Shown here one piece after another: positions 49,880 through 57,801 of a stretch of 64,000 nt of DNA (position 1 is the stretch's first letter; every line of letters starts with the position of its first letter). The DNA is taken from assembly GCF_026262505.1 (NCBI RefSeq), contig NC_067204.1, forward strand, positions 18,640,165-18,704,164, in the 5' to 3' direction. The DNA comes from Trichomonas vaginalis G3. Lineage: Eukaryota; Parabasalia; Trichomonadida; Trichomonadidae. The translations under genes were made by a program, and so were the position numbers. Below the pieces are notes generated by a model. That model was not told where the DNA came from. It worked only from the letters and a program-made list of their open reading frames with translations, and did no database searches.

Positions 49880-50491
49880 TTAATTTACTAAAACATATTT
49901 CAAACAAAGTTTATATTCTGTTGAAAGTTTTGTATATTCGTTCGAATATTTATACTTAAACTCAACTCCTGTAGTTCCTGGTGTTTCAATGATGCGGATG
50001 TTACCTATTTTCATGAATAGTGGAGTTTGACCACAGCATTCGATTTCAGGGTCGAGATAGTCAATGACACATTGTTTCCCTGTTATTCGTGAGATAACAT
50101 TTTCAAGGTCTCCTTTGTTTAGAATTATTTGGTTCTTGCTTATAAGATTTACCAAAAGCTTCTTATCGTCTTTGAGTAAAATTGTTTGGTATAACTGAAG
50201 AAGGTAATGGTCTACGTTATCTGAAGATTTGTTTGAACATTTGTGTAAGGATTGTCGTTGGCTTCTCTTGAAAGAATTTGGTCCAGTGGTGGATACTCTA
50301 ACTTAACATCTGATGTAGCGTTAGCGTTTGAAGCTGAGTTTAAATTCACGGATTTCAGCTCTGGTTCTGGTTCTTTCAAACACTCTGAACTATAGTTCTT
50401 TATGACAATATTGTTTGTCGTTCGTGAGTCACATTGATGTTGGTTCAATTGGAACATTAACGGCACCAGCTAAGATGGATTTGCTTCTCAT
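49880..50491 (-). pseudogene. unknown Polinton gene, broken
   Basis: Begins MRSKSILAGAVNV; the C-terminal part (LISKNQIILNKGDLENVISR, GNIRIIETPGTTGVEFKY) is compact and beta-rich. It looks broken (about two breaks). Function unknown; it faces the gene at 50516 across a shared T/A-rich promoter. Confidence 0.4.
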
Positions 50492-50515
50492 TTCATATAG
50501 AATAAAAACCTTTTA

Positions 50516-50917
50516 ATGTATGAAATGAACAATATACTCGACAAGGGTTTGAATGTAAAGCTAACGAATGAAAATATTGTTGAATTCACTGAGACAGGAG
50601 CTGTGTATAAAGATGTAGAACTACTGAACAAAAGAGCTAAGGGAAGAAGCAGGAACATGAACAAAGGGTGGAAGCCTATAAAAATTTATGTCAATGATGG
50701 CTCAGGAGGTTCAAACATAAAGTATGCAGAAAGTTATAGATTTTATGCTGTCAAAGGTGAAAAGCCTTCATTTAAGAACAGCTATTCTAACGCATATCCT
50801 CAAAAGCTAACGGATGGGGAAGTGGATGATATGAATGACAGCAAAAATATTAACAGAAATGGCGACAGAGATGCATGGAATTTGTTTACCATCAGTCAAT
50901 TGAAGGTTAAACTTTAA
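50516..50917 (+). CDS. basic Polinton protein
   Basis: A 133-residue basic protein (MNNILDKGLNVKLTNENIVE, AKGRSRNMNKGWKPIKIYVN) with several Asn/Lys stretches. The WKPIKIYVND part slightly resembles the GRPIKVYDK stretch of the partial gene at 1-171, so the two may be homologous. No family is recognised. Confidence 0.5.
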   Translation: MYEMNNILDKGLNVKLTNENIVEFTETGAVYKDVELLNKRAKGRSRNMNKGWKPIKIYVNDGSGGSNIKYAESYRFYAVKGEKPSFKNSYSNAYPQKLTDGEVDDMNDSKNINRNGDRDAWNLFTISQLKVKL

Positions 50918-51800
50918 AACAATGTTGGTCGTTCCCATGGAATATTTTTGACTTTAATGGTATTAGTCATGATATGAATCTCAAGGTATGAACGAGGAGA
51001 GATGAGAGACTTATATGCTTCCCAAATTTCTTCAAAAGGTAATGTTATACCTGACTGTTTCCAAATGAGTTCAATATCATAACGTGAGAAACCTTGAAAG
51101 ATAACGAAGTCAGTTATGAGACGTTTTATGTTTAAAGCTAAAAACCTCCATGTTTGCATAAGTATTGCTACAGTTAAGTGGTAATGTCTGACTTTAGTAA
51201 TGATGTTAGCTAATGGTGAGTCTGGTTTTGACACTAAACCTTTTCCGGCGAAGTCGTCACAAACTAATAAAGTGTTTGATGGATATTTTTGAAGGGGTAT
51301 TTTGAAAGTTTTGACAGAATGTAGTTTGTAAGTCGTTTCATATCGTAAACTCCTGAGTATTGACGTAAGTGGTGTTTGTCAATAATTCTTTCCATCTCTT
51401 CTGAAGTCTTTTGCATTCCTGACTGTATAAATTCAACGATGGCATAATATTTCCTCTTACGTCGAATGTAACGTTGAAGAAATTCAATGAGTTCACTGTC
51501 TGGAACTTTAACGACAGAGGCTTGAACTTTTGACATAAATGTTTTCGCTGTTGAGTCCATAGAGTCTGAAGTTGCTGATATAATGATTTGGTCATAGTAA
51601 GAGTCGTTTCCTAAACGTTCTGTTATGAGTATATGACGAATGAGGTTGAATGTCTTTCCTGACCCCATCTTTCCACAATAGAAATAAACACCATTTGAAC
51701 AGAACTCATAGTCCTTACTGAAAGGAAGAATGAGAGAAGAGTTAAGTTTGTCTGTAGTTTCATTCATGTCTTCATCTACGTCATGTATTAAATGCTTCAT
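50914..51800 (-). pseudogene. FtsK/HerA-type packaging ATPase, broken
   Basis: The N-terminal part has Walker A GKMGSGKT (about residues 43-50) after a YFYCG strand and a RQYSGVYDMKRLTNYI helix; downstream is DDFAGKGL (Walker B-like) and the C-terminal helical part (TKVRHYHLTVAILMQTWRF). The family pumps DNA into capsids of Polintons and their virus relatives. The gene looks broken (about one break). Confidence 0.75.
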
Positions 51801-51816
51801 TTTATCTCCATTAAAA

Positions 51817-52698
51817 ATGCAAGTCAGAAATATTCAGAACATAGCACCGAGTCTAACTGACAAGAGTATAAAGATATACTATGAACATGCTATGATGAAA
51901 CCAACCAAAATTCAAGAAAGTCAGTATACTTATGAATATCCAAGACACTGGGTAGAGTATGTAGGAGGTGAGAAAGCTATTGAAATCAGACAGGTTCGAA
52001 GTATTCCAGCAGGAAGAACAATATTATTGAAGAACTTTAATGTTTTGAGGTATAATGATGAAACAAAGAAGCAAGATAGTTTTCCTGTTGCTGTGTATGT
52101 GAACCTAGACACAGGAGATGACATGAAAGTTTTTAATACAAAGCTTCAAACGGTAGTGAGAGAACAACTGACTGCGGAAGGACATCCATTACCTTCAGAA
52201 GTTACCATAGCATATAATTTTGAAACAAACTCAATAGATTTTAAAGTCATCTCTGCAAAGAAGTCAGGTTTTACATTTAATGAAGCAGATGTATATTCGA
52301 ATGAAAACTTCAAAGCTATTGCATGGTTAGATAATGACGATTGCTTTAAGAAAATATTTAAATTCAGTGACTCAAAGATGTCAATAGATGACCTTCGTGG
52401 AATGTTACCATCGACGTTTACAGTTGAAGGTTCAGCAGGATTGCTTACAAGATTGTCAATTGGTGGTATTTGGTCTCGTGAGAACATTGTTATAAAATCC
52501 AGTATAAGTGAATTTGCTGAAGAATCTATATTATGTCTTTCAAACTATATGTATTCGCCACCGAAGCATTATAGTATAACAAACTTTGTCAGTAAGTTTA
52601 ACATAAGACTTGTCGAACCTTCTTCAATGAAAGATGTTGTGCTACCTAAAGATGGAAAGGATGGACTCATTATTGAGATGATTTTAATAGCATATTAA
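51817..52698 (+). CDS. penton-like minor capsid protein
   Basis: A 293-residue beta-rich protein (MQVRNIQNIAPSLTDKSIKI, YEYPRHWVEYVGGEKAIEIR) parallel to the genes at 3748 and 34053. All have a YPRHW/YPLRW/FPIDW stretch early, a linear beta middle and a short hydrophobic C-terminal strand (GLIIEMILIAY). ATG at 51817 was chosen because the upstream frame lies inside the ATPase gene. Divergent from the ATPase with a 16-bp spacer. Confidence 0.5.
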   Translation: MQVRNIQNIAPSLTDKSIKIYYEHAMMKPTKIQESQYTYEYPRHWVEYVGGEKAIEIRQVRSIPAGRTILLKNFNVLRYNDETKKQDSFPVAVYVNLDTGDDMKVFNTKLQTVVREQLTAEGHPLPSEVTIAYNFETNSIDFKVISAKKSGFTFNEADVYSNENFKAIAWLDNDDCFKKIFKFSDSKMSIDDLRGMLPSTFTVEGSAGLLTRLSIGGIWSRENIVIKSSISEFAEESILCLSNYMYSPPKHYSITNFVSKFNIRLVEPSSMKDVVLPKDGKDGLIIEMILIAY

Positions 52699-52896
52699 AT
52701 GAGCTTGTTCTTGAAGGTCATTCATGATGAAATAACTGTTGTAGAAGATGTTAGCAATTGTTCAGACATTTTGAAGCGTATAGATGATATAAGAAAGAAG
52801 TTTATGAATGAGAATGTTTATGTTTCATTGACTTTCTCCAGTAATGAGAACTTTTATGAGATAATATTGAAGAGAGATGATTTTAATATGGTGTAA
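52699..52896 (+). CDS. 65-residue Polinton protein
   Basis: The gene starts on the base after the previous stop and ends just before the next ATG, so it sits in a tight three-gene run. The product (MSLFLKVIHDEITVVEDVSN) looks compact; unrecognised. Confidence 0.55.
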   Translation: MSLFLKVIHDEITVVEDVSNCSDILKRIDDIRKKFMNENVYVSLTFSSNENFYEIILKRDDFNMV

Positions 52897-53424
52897 ATGG
52901 TAGCTTGGGCAGCTTTAGGCGCAATGGGAACAAAAGCATTAGCATTTGGAGCAAAAGCACTTGGAGCTTATGACGCAGTAAATAAAATGAGTGGAGGAAG
53001 GTTTTCGAAGACATTAGATGCAAATAAAGGAAAGATTGGAGGCTGGGTTGCAAAGAAGTTAAGATTAAATAAAATAGGGCTCATAAATAAAGCATCCAAT
53101 TTGGTTGCGACTGAGTCAGAAAATGCTTTAGGAAAGGACGATGAGTTTGCAAAACACGCAAAAGACTTTAATGACCAGATGAAAGGTGAAACAATGCATT
53201 TAAATAGAGTCGATGGAACTAAAGAAAATGTTTCTTCTCCACCAGTAGTTCTTCCGTATGGTCCCTATGGAATGTATGGAAACCCTTACGAAAGACCATT
53301 TGACCCATTGACTGGTGGAAGTAACTGGTATCATTACGGCCGAAGAAGAAAGACAGTCAAGTTGGAGACAGACGTGAAGAAAGCAACTAAAAAGAAACCA
53401 AGGAAGAGAGTTATAAAGCAATGA
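52897..53424 (+). CDS. pVI-like minor virion protein
   Basis: A 175-residue protein with an Ala/Gly-rich hydrophobic start (MVAWAALGAMGTKALAFGAK), helical middle, an aromatic-Pro segment (PYGPYGMYGNPYERPFDP) and a very basic tail (KKATKKKPRKRVIKQ). This layout parallels the pVI-like gene of Polinton A and the basic core/cement proteins of related viruses. It follows the penton-like gene directly, in keeping with a virion role. Confidence 0.55.
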   Translation: MVAWAALGAMGTKALAFGAKALGAYDAVNKMSGGRFSKTLDANKGKIGGWVAKKLRLNKIGLINKASNLVATESENALGKDDEFAKHAKDFNDQMKGETMHLNRVDGTKENVSSPPVVLPYGPYGMYGNPYERPFDPLTGGSNWYHYGRRRKTVKLETDVKKATKKKPRKRVIKQ

Positions 53425-53431
53425 ATTCAAC

Positions 53432-53485
53432 AGGGTGAAAAAAGAGGGTAGAAATGAGGGTAGATCTACCCATCTACCCTAAATT
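53432..53485. repeat. GGTAGATCTACC palindrome array
   Basis: GAGGGTAGAAATGAGGGTAG then ATCTACCCATCTACCC; third clear copy of the AGATCT-centred block. Confidence 0.75.
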
Positions 53486-53568
53486 TATTTTTGTGCTATG
53501 TTTTCATACGTGTGAGGGTGGTGATATCATTAATTTTTAAGTTTATTTTTTATTTTATTTTTATATAA

Positions 53569-53889
53569 ATGACGAAAACTATTGAGATAACAAACTACAA
53601 CGGTCATGAGTTCAAGAATTTGTTCTTCGTTCCTCGTGAAAATACATTCTATCAGATACGAGGGAGAAAGGGTAAAGTTAGTTTGAGCGTTTATGAAGGA
53701 ATGAAGAATGGAAAGTTTATACAAGCATATGATACAAACGGTAAGCGTGTTTCATTAGCTTTGTCAAAACTTACAGGTATAAACTATGACAGTGATTTTG
53801 ACCTATATGAAGAAGAAAGTGAGTCAGAAGATTATGAGCTGTTATATGAAGCACAGCAATGGGAGGAGTTGCAATACTTTTGTAAGTGA
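53569..53889 (+). CDS. small acidic-tailed protein encoded in the terminal repeat (right)
   Basis: The 106-residue homologue of 30507-30833, with the same first 35 residues and the same EAQQWEELQYFCK end; the Asp/Glu stretch between differs (DLYEEESESEDYELLYEA against the left copy). It reads outward toward the element end. Confidence 0.7.
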   Translation: MTKTIEITNYNGHEFKNLFFVPRENTFYQIRGRKGKVSLSVYEGMKNGKFIQAYDTNGKRVSLALSKLTGINYDSDFDLYEEESESEDYELLYEAQQWEELQYFCK

Positions 53890-54037
53890 GAACGTTTATT
53901 TTTACAGTAGTGAAGTCGTTTGTGAAAACGTTAGTGAGGTGAAGTGGTTGGCGGCTTTGTAAATATTTAAGGTTAAGTTGGTGTTGTCGTTTGTGTTGTA
54001 AAATGTACGTTAACGGTTTCGTAAAGTGTCAAATTCA

Positions 54038-54084
54038 CATATCAAGGGTAAGGAGGCGCGCAGTGCCGTCGTACCCTTGATATG
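54038..54084. repeat. terminal hairpin, right end
   Basis: Arms CATATCAAGGGTA and TACCCTTGATATG pair perfectly over 13 bp around a loop with GGCGCGCAGTGCC, the same loop core as the left hairpin. Confidence 0.85.
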
Positions 54085-54243
54085 TATACTAACTATAGAG
54101 ATTCTCCATACGAACTAGACCAATGGGAACAAGAAGATTTAAAGAGAGAATTTAGAGAATATGAACTCGCTAAGATAGCATTAGAAGCTGCAGAAAAGAA
54201 GTTAAAAGTTTGGGGTCGTTTTGTACAAAAATATTGTGAGTAA
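54082..54243 (+). CDS. 53-residue protein crossing the Polinton C end
   Basis: A short frame (MYTNYRDSPYELDQWEQEDL, then a Lys/Glu/Ala helix) starts inside the terminal repeat and continues into flanking sequence. The regular helix pattern suggests real coding sequence, but no homologue is visible, and the left end has a stop at the equivalent place. Confidence 0.35.
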   Translation: MYTNYRDSPYELDQWEQEDLKREFREYELAKIALEAAEKKLKVWGRFVQKYCE

Positions 54244-54327
54244 ATGAACTCATGATTTTTGTCATAAACGACCAAAAATATATTTTATCGTTAATGGTTT
54301 TTAGGTTATTCAATAATTAATTATTTT

Positions 54328-54562
54328 TGAAGAACTGAAGGTGTCACCACGTCACCATGTGTCACCGGGTTAATTAACTTCTCTTAAAATTACTGACAGC
54401 ATGACATTTAGACAACAGTCCAGGAAATAAATTTTATCGTTTATGTTTACGTAAATGTTTTCATTAATTATGAAGGTGTCACCACGTCACCATGTGTCAC
54501 CGGGTTAATTAACTTCTCTTAAAATTACTGACAGCATGACATTTAGACAACAGTTCAGGAAA
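54328..54562 (+). repeat. GTCAC-rich repeats left of the helicase (two copies)
   Basis: Copies at about 54328-54430 and 54472-54562 share GGTGTCACCACGTCACCATG and the following GGTTAATTAACTTCTCTTAA stretch almost exactly. Confidence 0.9.
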
Positions 54563-54625
54563 TTTGATGCAGTCCAAAAATAAAGTTAGTTTTAAAATTA
54601 TTTTTATTTTTTTATTCCTATATAA

Positions 54626-56938
54626 ATGACAGCAACAAACAACAACAGCAACTTTATCATTTCTGATGAAAAAGTTATTGATTCATTAGCTGAGGAATTA
54701 GTTACGGCAGAAACTAAAACCCTCAACGAAAGAATTGGTGAAAACAAGATTTATTTACACAACTACCTCAAACACGATGGAGGAAGAGGAAGGAAAACTG
54801 GTATGGCTTTATTAGTAAATAAAATATCAAATTTAACGATTATAGATGTTGATATCAATAAATCATACAATGATGAACTTAAAGAAACGGTTAGAAAAGA
54901 TATTTTATCAAAACTTTCGGATAAAGATGTTATCGTTAAAACTGCTTCAGGAGGTCTTCACATTTATTGTAACACTAATTTCTTCTATTCAGTTTCGAAC
55001 AGAATGATTAAATGCTATTCCTGCAATGATTATGATATTGACATAATGACTTCTATGGATGATTCAAAGCGTTCTTTAGTAGTTATGGCTGATTCAAGAG
55101 TTCGCAAGAATGCAACAGAACCAATCAATACATACTCATTCATTCGTGGAAGTTATGATTCAACATTAACCAGAACAGTGAATGATATATTAAATGATTT
55201 GAATATTAAGGTAAGAGTTGAACAGAAAAACGAAGAAATAAAGACTATCATGAATGAAAACAAAGATGTAAACATTGACGATAAACTTGCCCAGAGCATA
55301 GTTGATGGCATCTGTGATTTTGAAGTACATAATGACGGTGGAAACATGAATTTAGAAAAAGAAGTTATATTATTCACACTGTTTCAAGCAATTAATTCGT
55401 TACCTAATCATTTAATTAATGAAGCATACGATAACGTTTATAACTTCTGCAATTTAACTGAAAATGCAAAAAGTAATTTTGAAAAAGCACGTAGTAGATA
55501 TGCACATTTAATGACTTCTCCATTTGTTTTGGTGAAGATTCTAAAACTATATCAAAAGGAATATTATGATGAATACGTTTTACCTTTATTACGTAAGCCA
55601 AAAATAACATTTGATATCAAACTTGATGACTCGTTTTTGATAACAGATATTAGACGCAAGGCTGAAAATCATCAGTATAAAAACAGTTCTGAAGTAATTG
55701 AGGATTTATCACGTGTAATCCGTTTTGTAGATTGTGGAAATAAATATTTCATTCAAAAGGACTATAATATCCACGACAAAATGAATCAAATATCATTCGT
55801 TCTTCAATCAAACATGAAAGAGTCACTTAAAATGATTAAATTATTTAAAGAAGAAGGTAAAACAATAACAGCATGGGGTGTACTACTAAATCAATTATCC
55901 TCATTAACCGTTAAGGGTGTTTGCTTTAAATCTGATTCTCCAGATGTTTTCTCAACGTTTCAGGGTTATAAATACAACGTTCTCGAAAAACCAGATTACT
56001 CAAAAATTGAGATGTTTATGAATTTCATTAAAGAAGCCATTTGTGATAATAACGATGAAGTGTATAAATACCTTCTCGGCTGGATTGCATCAATGATTCA
56101 ACATCCTGGAATCAAGAATGAAACAGCAATTATTTTGAAAGGACTTCAGGGAACAGGTAAAAACAGATTTACAGACATTATTTCTGAACTTCTCGCCGGT
56201 TATTCATGTAAAAACATTACTGAAATAAGTGAGCTAACGGGTAATTTCAATTCAGTAGTTGAGAATAAAATGTTTCTTGTACTTAATGAACTCAAGAATG
56301 TAGGTGAAGACAGACTCGCAAACTTCAACGCTTTGAAATCAATTATTACGGATAATGAGATTAGAATTAATGAAAAGAATCAACCCAGAAGAACTGCTCA
56401 GAATGTTGCCAATTTCATTTTGGTAACTAATAACGTCTACCCTGTCAAAATTGAAGTTGGAGACAGAAGATACGTAGTTTTAAGAGTTAATGGTAAATTT
56501 AAGGGTCAATTTGATTATTTCAAGAATTTGATGAATTCATGCACAAAGGAATTTTATGATAACCTTTTAACATATTTTATGCAATATGACCTTTCATCAT
56601 TTAATGTACGAATCATTCCGATGACTGAAGCCAAACAAGATTTAATTGAATTATCAACAAATCCTTTAGATGTATGGATAAATACACATTATGATGAATT
56701 GTGTGCAGGTATGACGTGTAAAAATGCTCTATTCTGCAAACCATCAGACATGAAAGACAAAAACTTTCAAATGAGCATTAAGGATAAATGTGATAGGAAA
56801 CAGAGAAGAATAGATGGTAAACAAACATGGTGTTATGTTTTGAAAGAAGAAATGAAAGGATTATATAAACAGGTTGAACCAAACGATAATGAGGATTCAT
56901 TTACTGATGATGAAATACCTGTAAATGAAGCTTTATAA
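54626..56938 (+). CDS. primase-helicase (AEP-type primase plus SF3 helicase, D5-like)
   Basis: The 770-residue protein has a primase-polymerase-like N-terminus (IDVDINKS at about 73-80 and TASGGLHIYCN at about 106-116) and a C-terminal superfamily 3 helicase: Walker A LQGTGKNR (about 505-512), Walker B-like MFLVLNELKN, sensor ILVTNNVYP and a DRRYVVLRV arginine region. D5-like proteins prime and unwind DNA in large DNA viruses and some mobile elements. It is intact and bracketed by inverted copies of a 90-bp repeat. Polinton C lacks it at the matching site. ATG at 54626 follows a T-rich box. Confidence 0.85.
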   Translation: MTATNNNSNFIISDEKVIDSLAEELVTAETKTLNERIGENKIYLHNYLKHDGGRGRKTGMALLVNKISNLTIIDVDINKSYNDELKETVRKDILSKLSDKDVIVKTASGGLHIYCNTNFFYSVSNRMIKCYSCNDYDIDIMTSMDDSKRSLVVMADSRVRKNATEPINTYSFIRGSYDSTLTRTVNDILNDLNIKVRVEQKNEEIKTIMNENKDVNIDDKLAQSIVDGICDFEVHNDGGNMNLEKEVILFTLFQAINSLPNHLINEAYDNVYNFCNLTENAKSNFEKARSRYAHLMTSPFVLVKILKLYQKEYYDEYVLPLLRKPKITFDIKLDDSFLITDIRRKAENHQYKNSSEVIEDLSRVIRFVDCGNKYFIQKDYNIHDKMNQISFVLQSNMKESLKMIKLFKEEGKTITAWGVLLNQLSSLTVKGVCFKSDSPDVFSTFQGYKYNVLEKPDYSKIEMFMNFIKEAICDNNDEVYKYLLGWIASMIQHPGIKNETAIILKGLQGTGKNRFTDIISELLAGYSCKNITEISELTGNFNSVVENKMFLVLNELKNVGEDRLANFNALKSIITDNEIRINEKNQPRRTAQNVANFILVTNNVYPVKIEVGDRRYVVLRVNGKFKGQFDYFKNLMNSCTKEFYDNLLTYFMQYDLSSFNVRIIPMTEAKQDLIELSTNPLDVWINTHYDELCAGMTCKNALFCKPSDMKDKNFQMSIKDKCDRKQRRIDGKQTWCYVLKEEMKGLYKQVEPNDNEDSFTDDEIPVNEAL

Positions 56939-56984
56939 AGTATGATTTGAATTTATTTTTGCATTAATCCTGCTGTGATGTCAA

Positions 56985-57196
56985 AATGTCATGTTGTCAG
57001 TAATTTTAAGAGAAGTTAATTAACCTGGTGACACATGGTGACGTGGTGACACTTTCAGTTCTTCAAAAATAATTCATAAATGCCTTCCTCCTTTCGTACC
57101 TGTTGTCTAAATGTCATGTTGTCATCATTTTTAAAAGAAGTTAATTAACCTGGTGACACATGGTGACGTGGTGACACCTTCAGTTCTTCAAAAATA
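56985..57196 (-). repeat. GTCAC-rich repeats right of the helicase (two inverted copies)
   Basis: Copies at about 56985-57072 and 57101-57196 are in inverted orientation relative to those at 54328-54562, so the helicase gene lies between inverted repeat pairs. Confidence 0.9.
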
Positions 57197-57203
57197 AATT
57201 TTC

Positions 57204-57706
57204 TTATAAAGCTTCAGGGTCTATTTCCTCAATTACTTCACTTCCTTCTTCATCATATTCAATCGTTGCTTCCTCAATTACTGGTAGGAGCTTATTGATT
57301 ATATCTTTATTCGTTATTGTCTTCAGAGATGAAGGATAATATTTCACAACTACTTCACCTGGAGGGCTCTTTGAGTCCATCTCGGCGCCTTGCGCCTTTT
57401 GAATTCTTTCTGCTGCGATAAATCTAAAACAATGCTGAAAAATTCAACGTTAGAGTTCTTCATAATCGTATAATGTGTATCTTTGATATTTACAAATATT
57501 CCTTTCTGTTTAAGTAATACTGCTATTTCATGTGGTGTGTAACGTTTTCTGTCAATAATGATAGCGTATGGTTTAACGAACTGACCGTATTTAGATTCTT
57601 TCACAGACTTTTTATTGAATATAACGTTCACGTTTTTTCCATTTATGAATTCACCCTTAACAGCAGTAGCGAGAGCATTGTATGAATAGAACTTGTACTC
57701 AGACAT
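57204..57706 (-). pseudogene. conserved PolB-neighbour gene, with palindrome insertion
   Basis: Homologue of 39036-39509 (YKFYSYNALATAVKGEF, KRYTPHEIAVLLKQKGIFVN). A GC-rich unit with GGGCTCTTTGAGTCC and GGCGCCTTGCGCC lies inside the gene near 57360-57402, absent from the Polinton C copy. The gene looks broken. It is transcribed divergently from PolB. Confidence 0.6.
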
Positions 57707-57801
57707 TATTTTATTAAAATTAAAAATATAAATTATTTAAAAAATTAAGTTTATTTTTAAATTATATTTTTTACGGAAAATATTTTTTTTATTTTCCATA
57801 A

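Larger units (their letters stand above)
30195..54094. mobile_element. Polinton C (Maverick), about 24 kb
   Basis: The ends carry inverted sequence starting AGTTAGTATACATATC (30195-30210 and, inverted, 54079-54094), each followed by a hairpin and a copy of the same small gene. Inside are capsid, penton-like, PolB, integrase, fibre, packaging ATPase and minor virion genes. Tvmar1 copy 2 is inserted in the fibre gene. Several genes are broken (about seven to ten breaks in all) while the capsid and others look whole, so the element is fairly young. The 6-bp flanks (AATCTT left, ATAGAG right) do not match. Confidence 0.85.
53560..54094 (-). repeat. Polinton C right terminal inverted repeat
   Basis: Inverted counterpart of 30195-30840, clearly diverged from it outside the outermost 60-70 bp and the small gene. 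Confidence 0.7.

Noticed and set aside
54085-54097. ACTAACTATAG near the Polinton end as a trichomonad intron 3' splice site (ACTAACACACAG)
   Set aside because: It does not match the invariant CACACAG end and no matching 5' splice site with a continuing frame is present.
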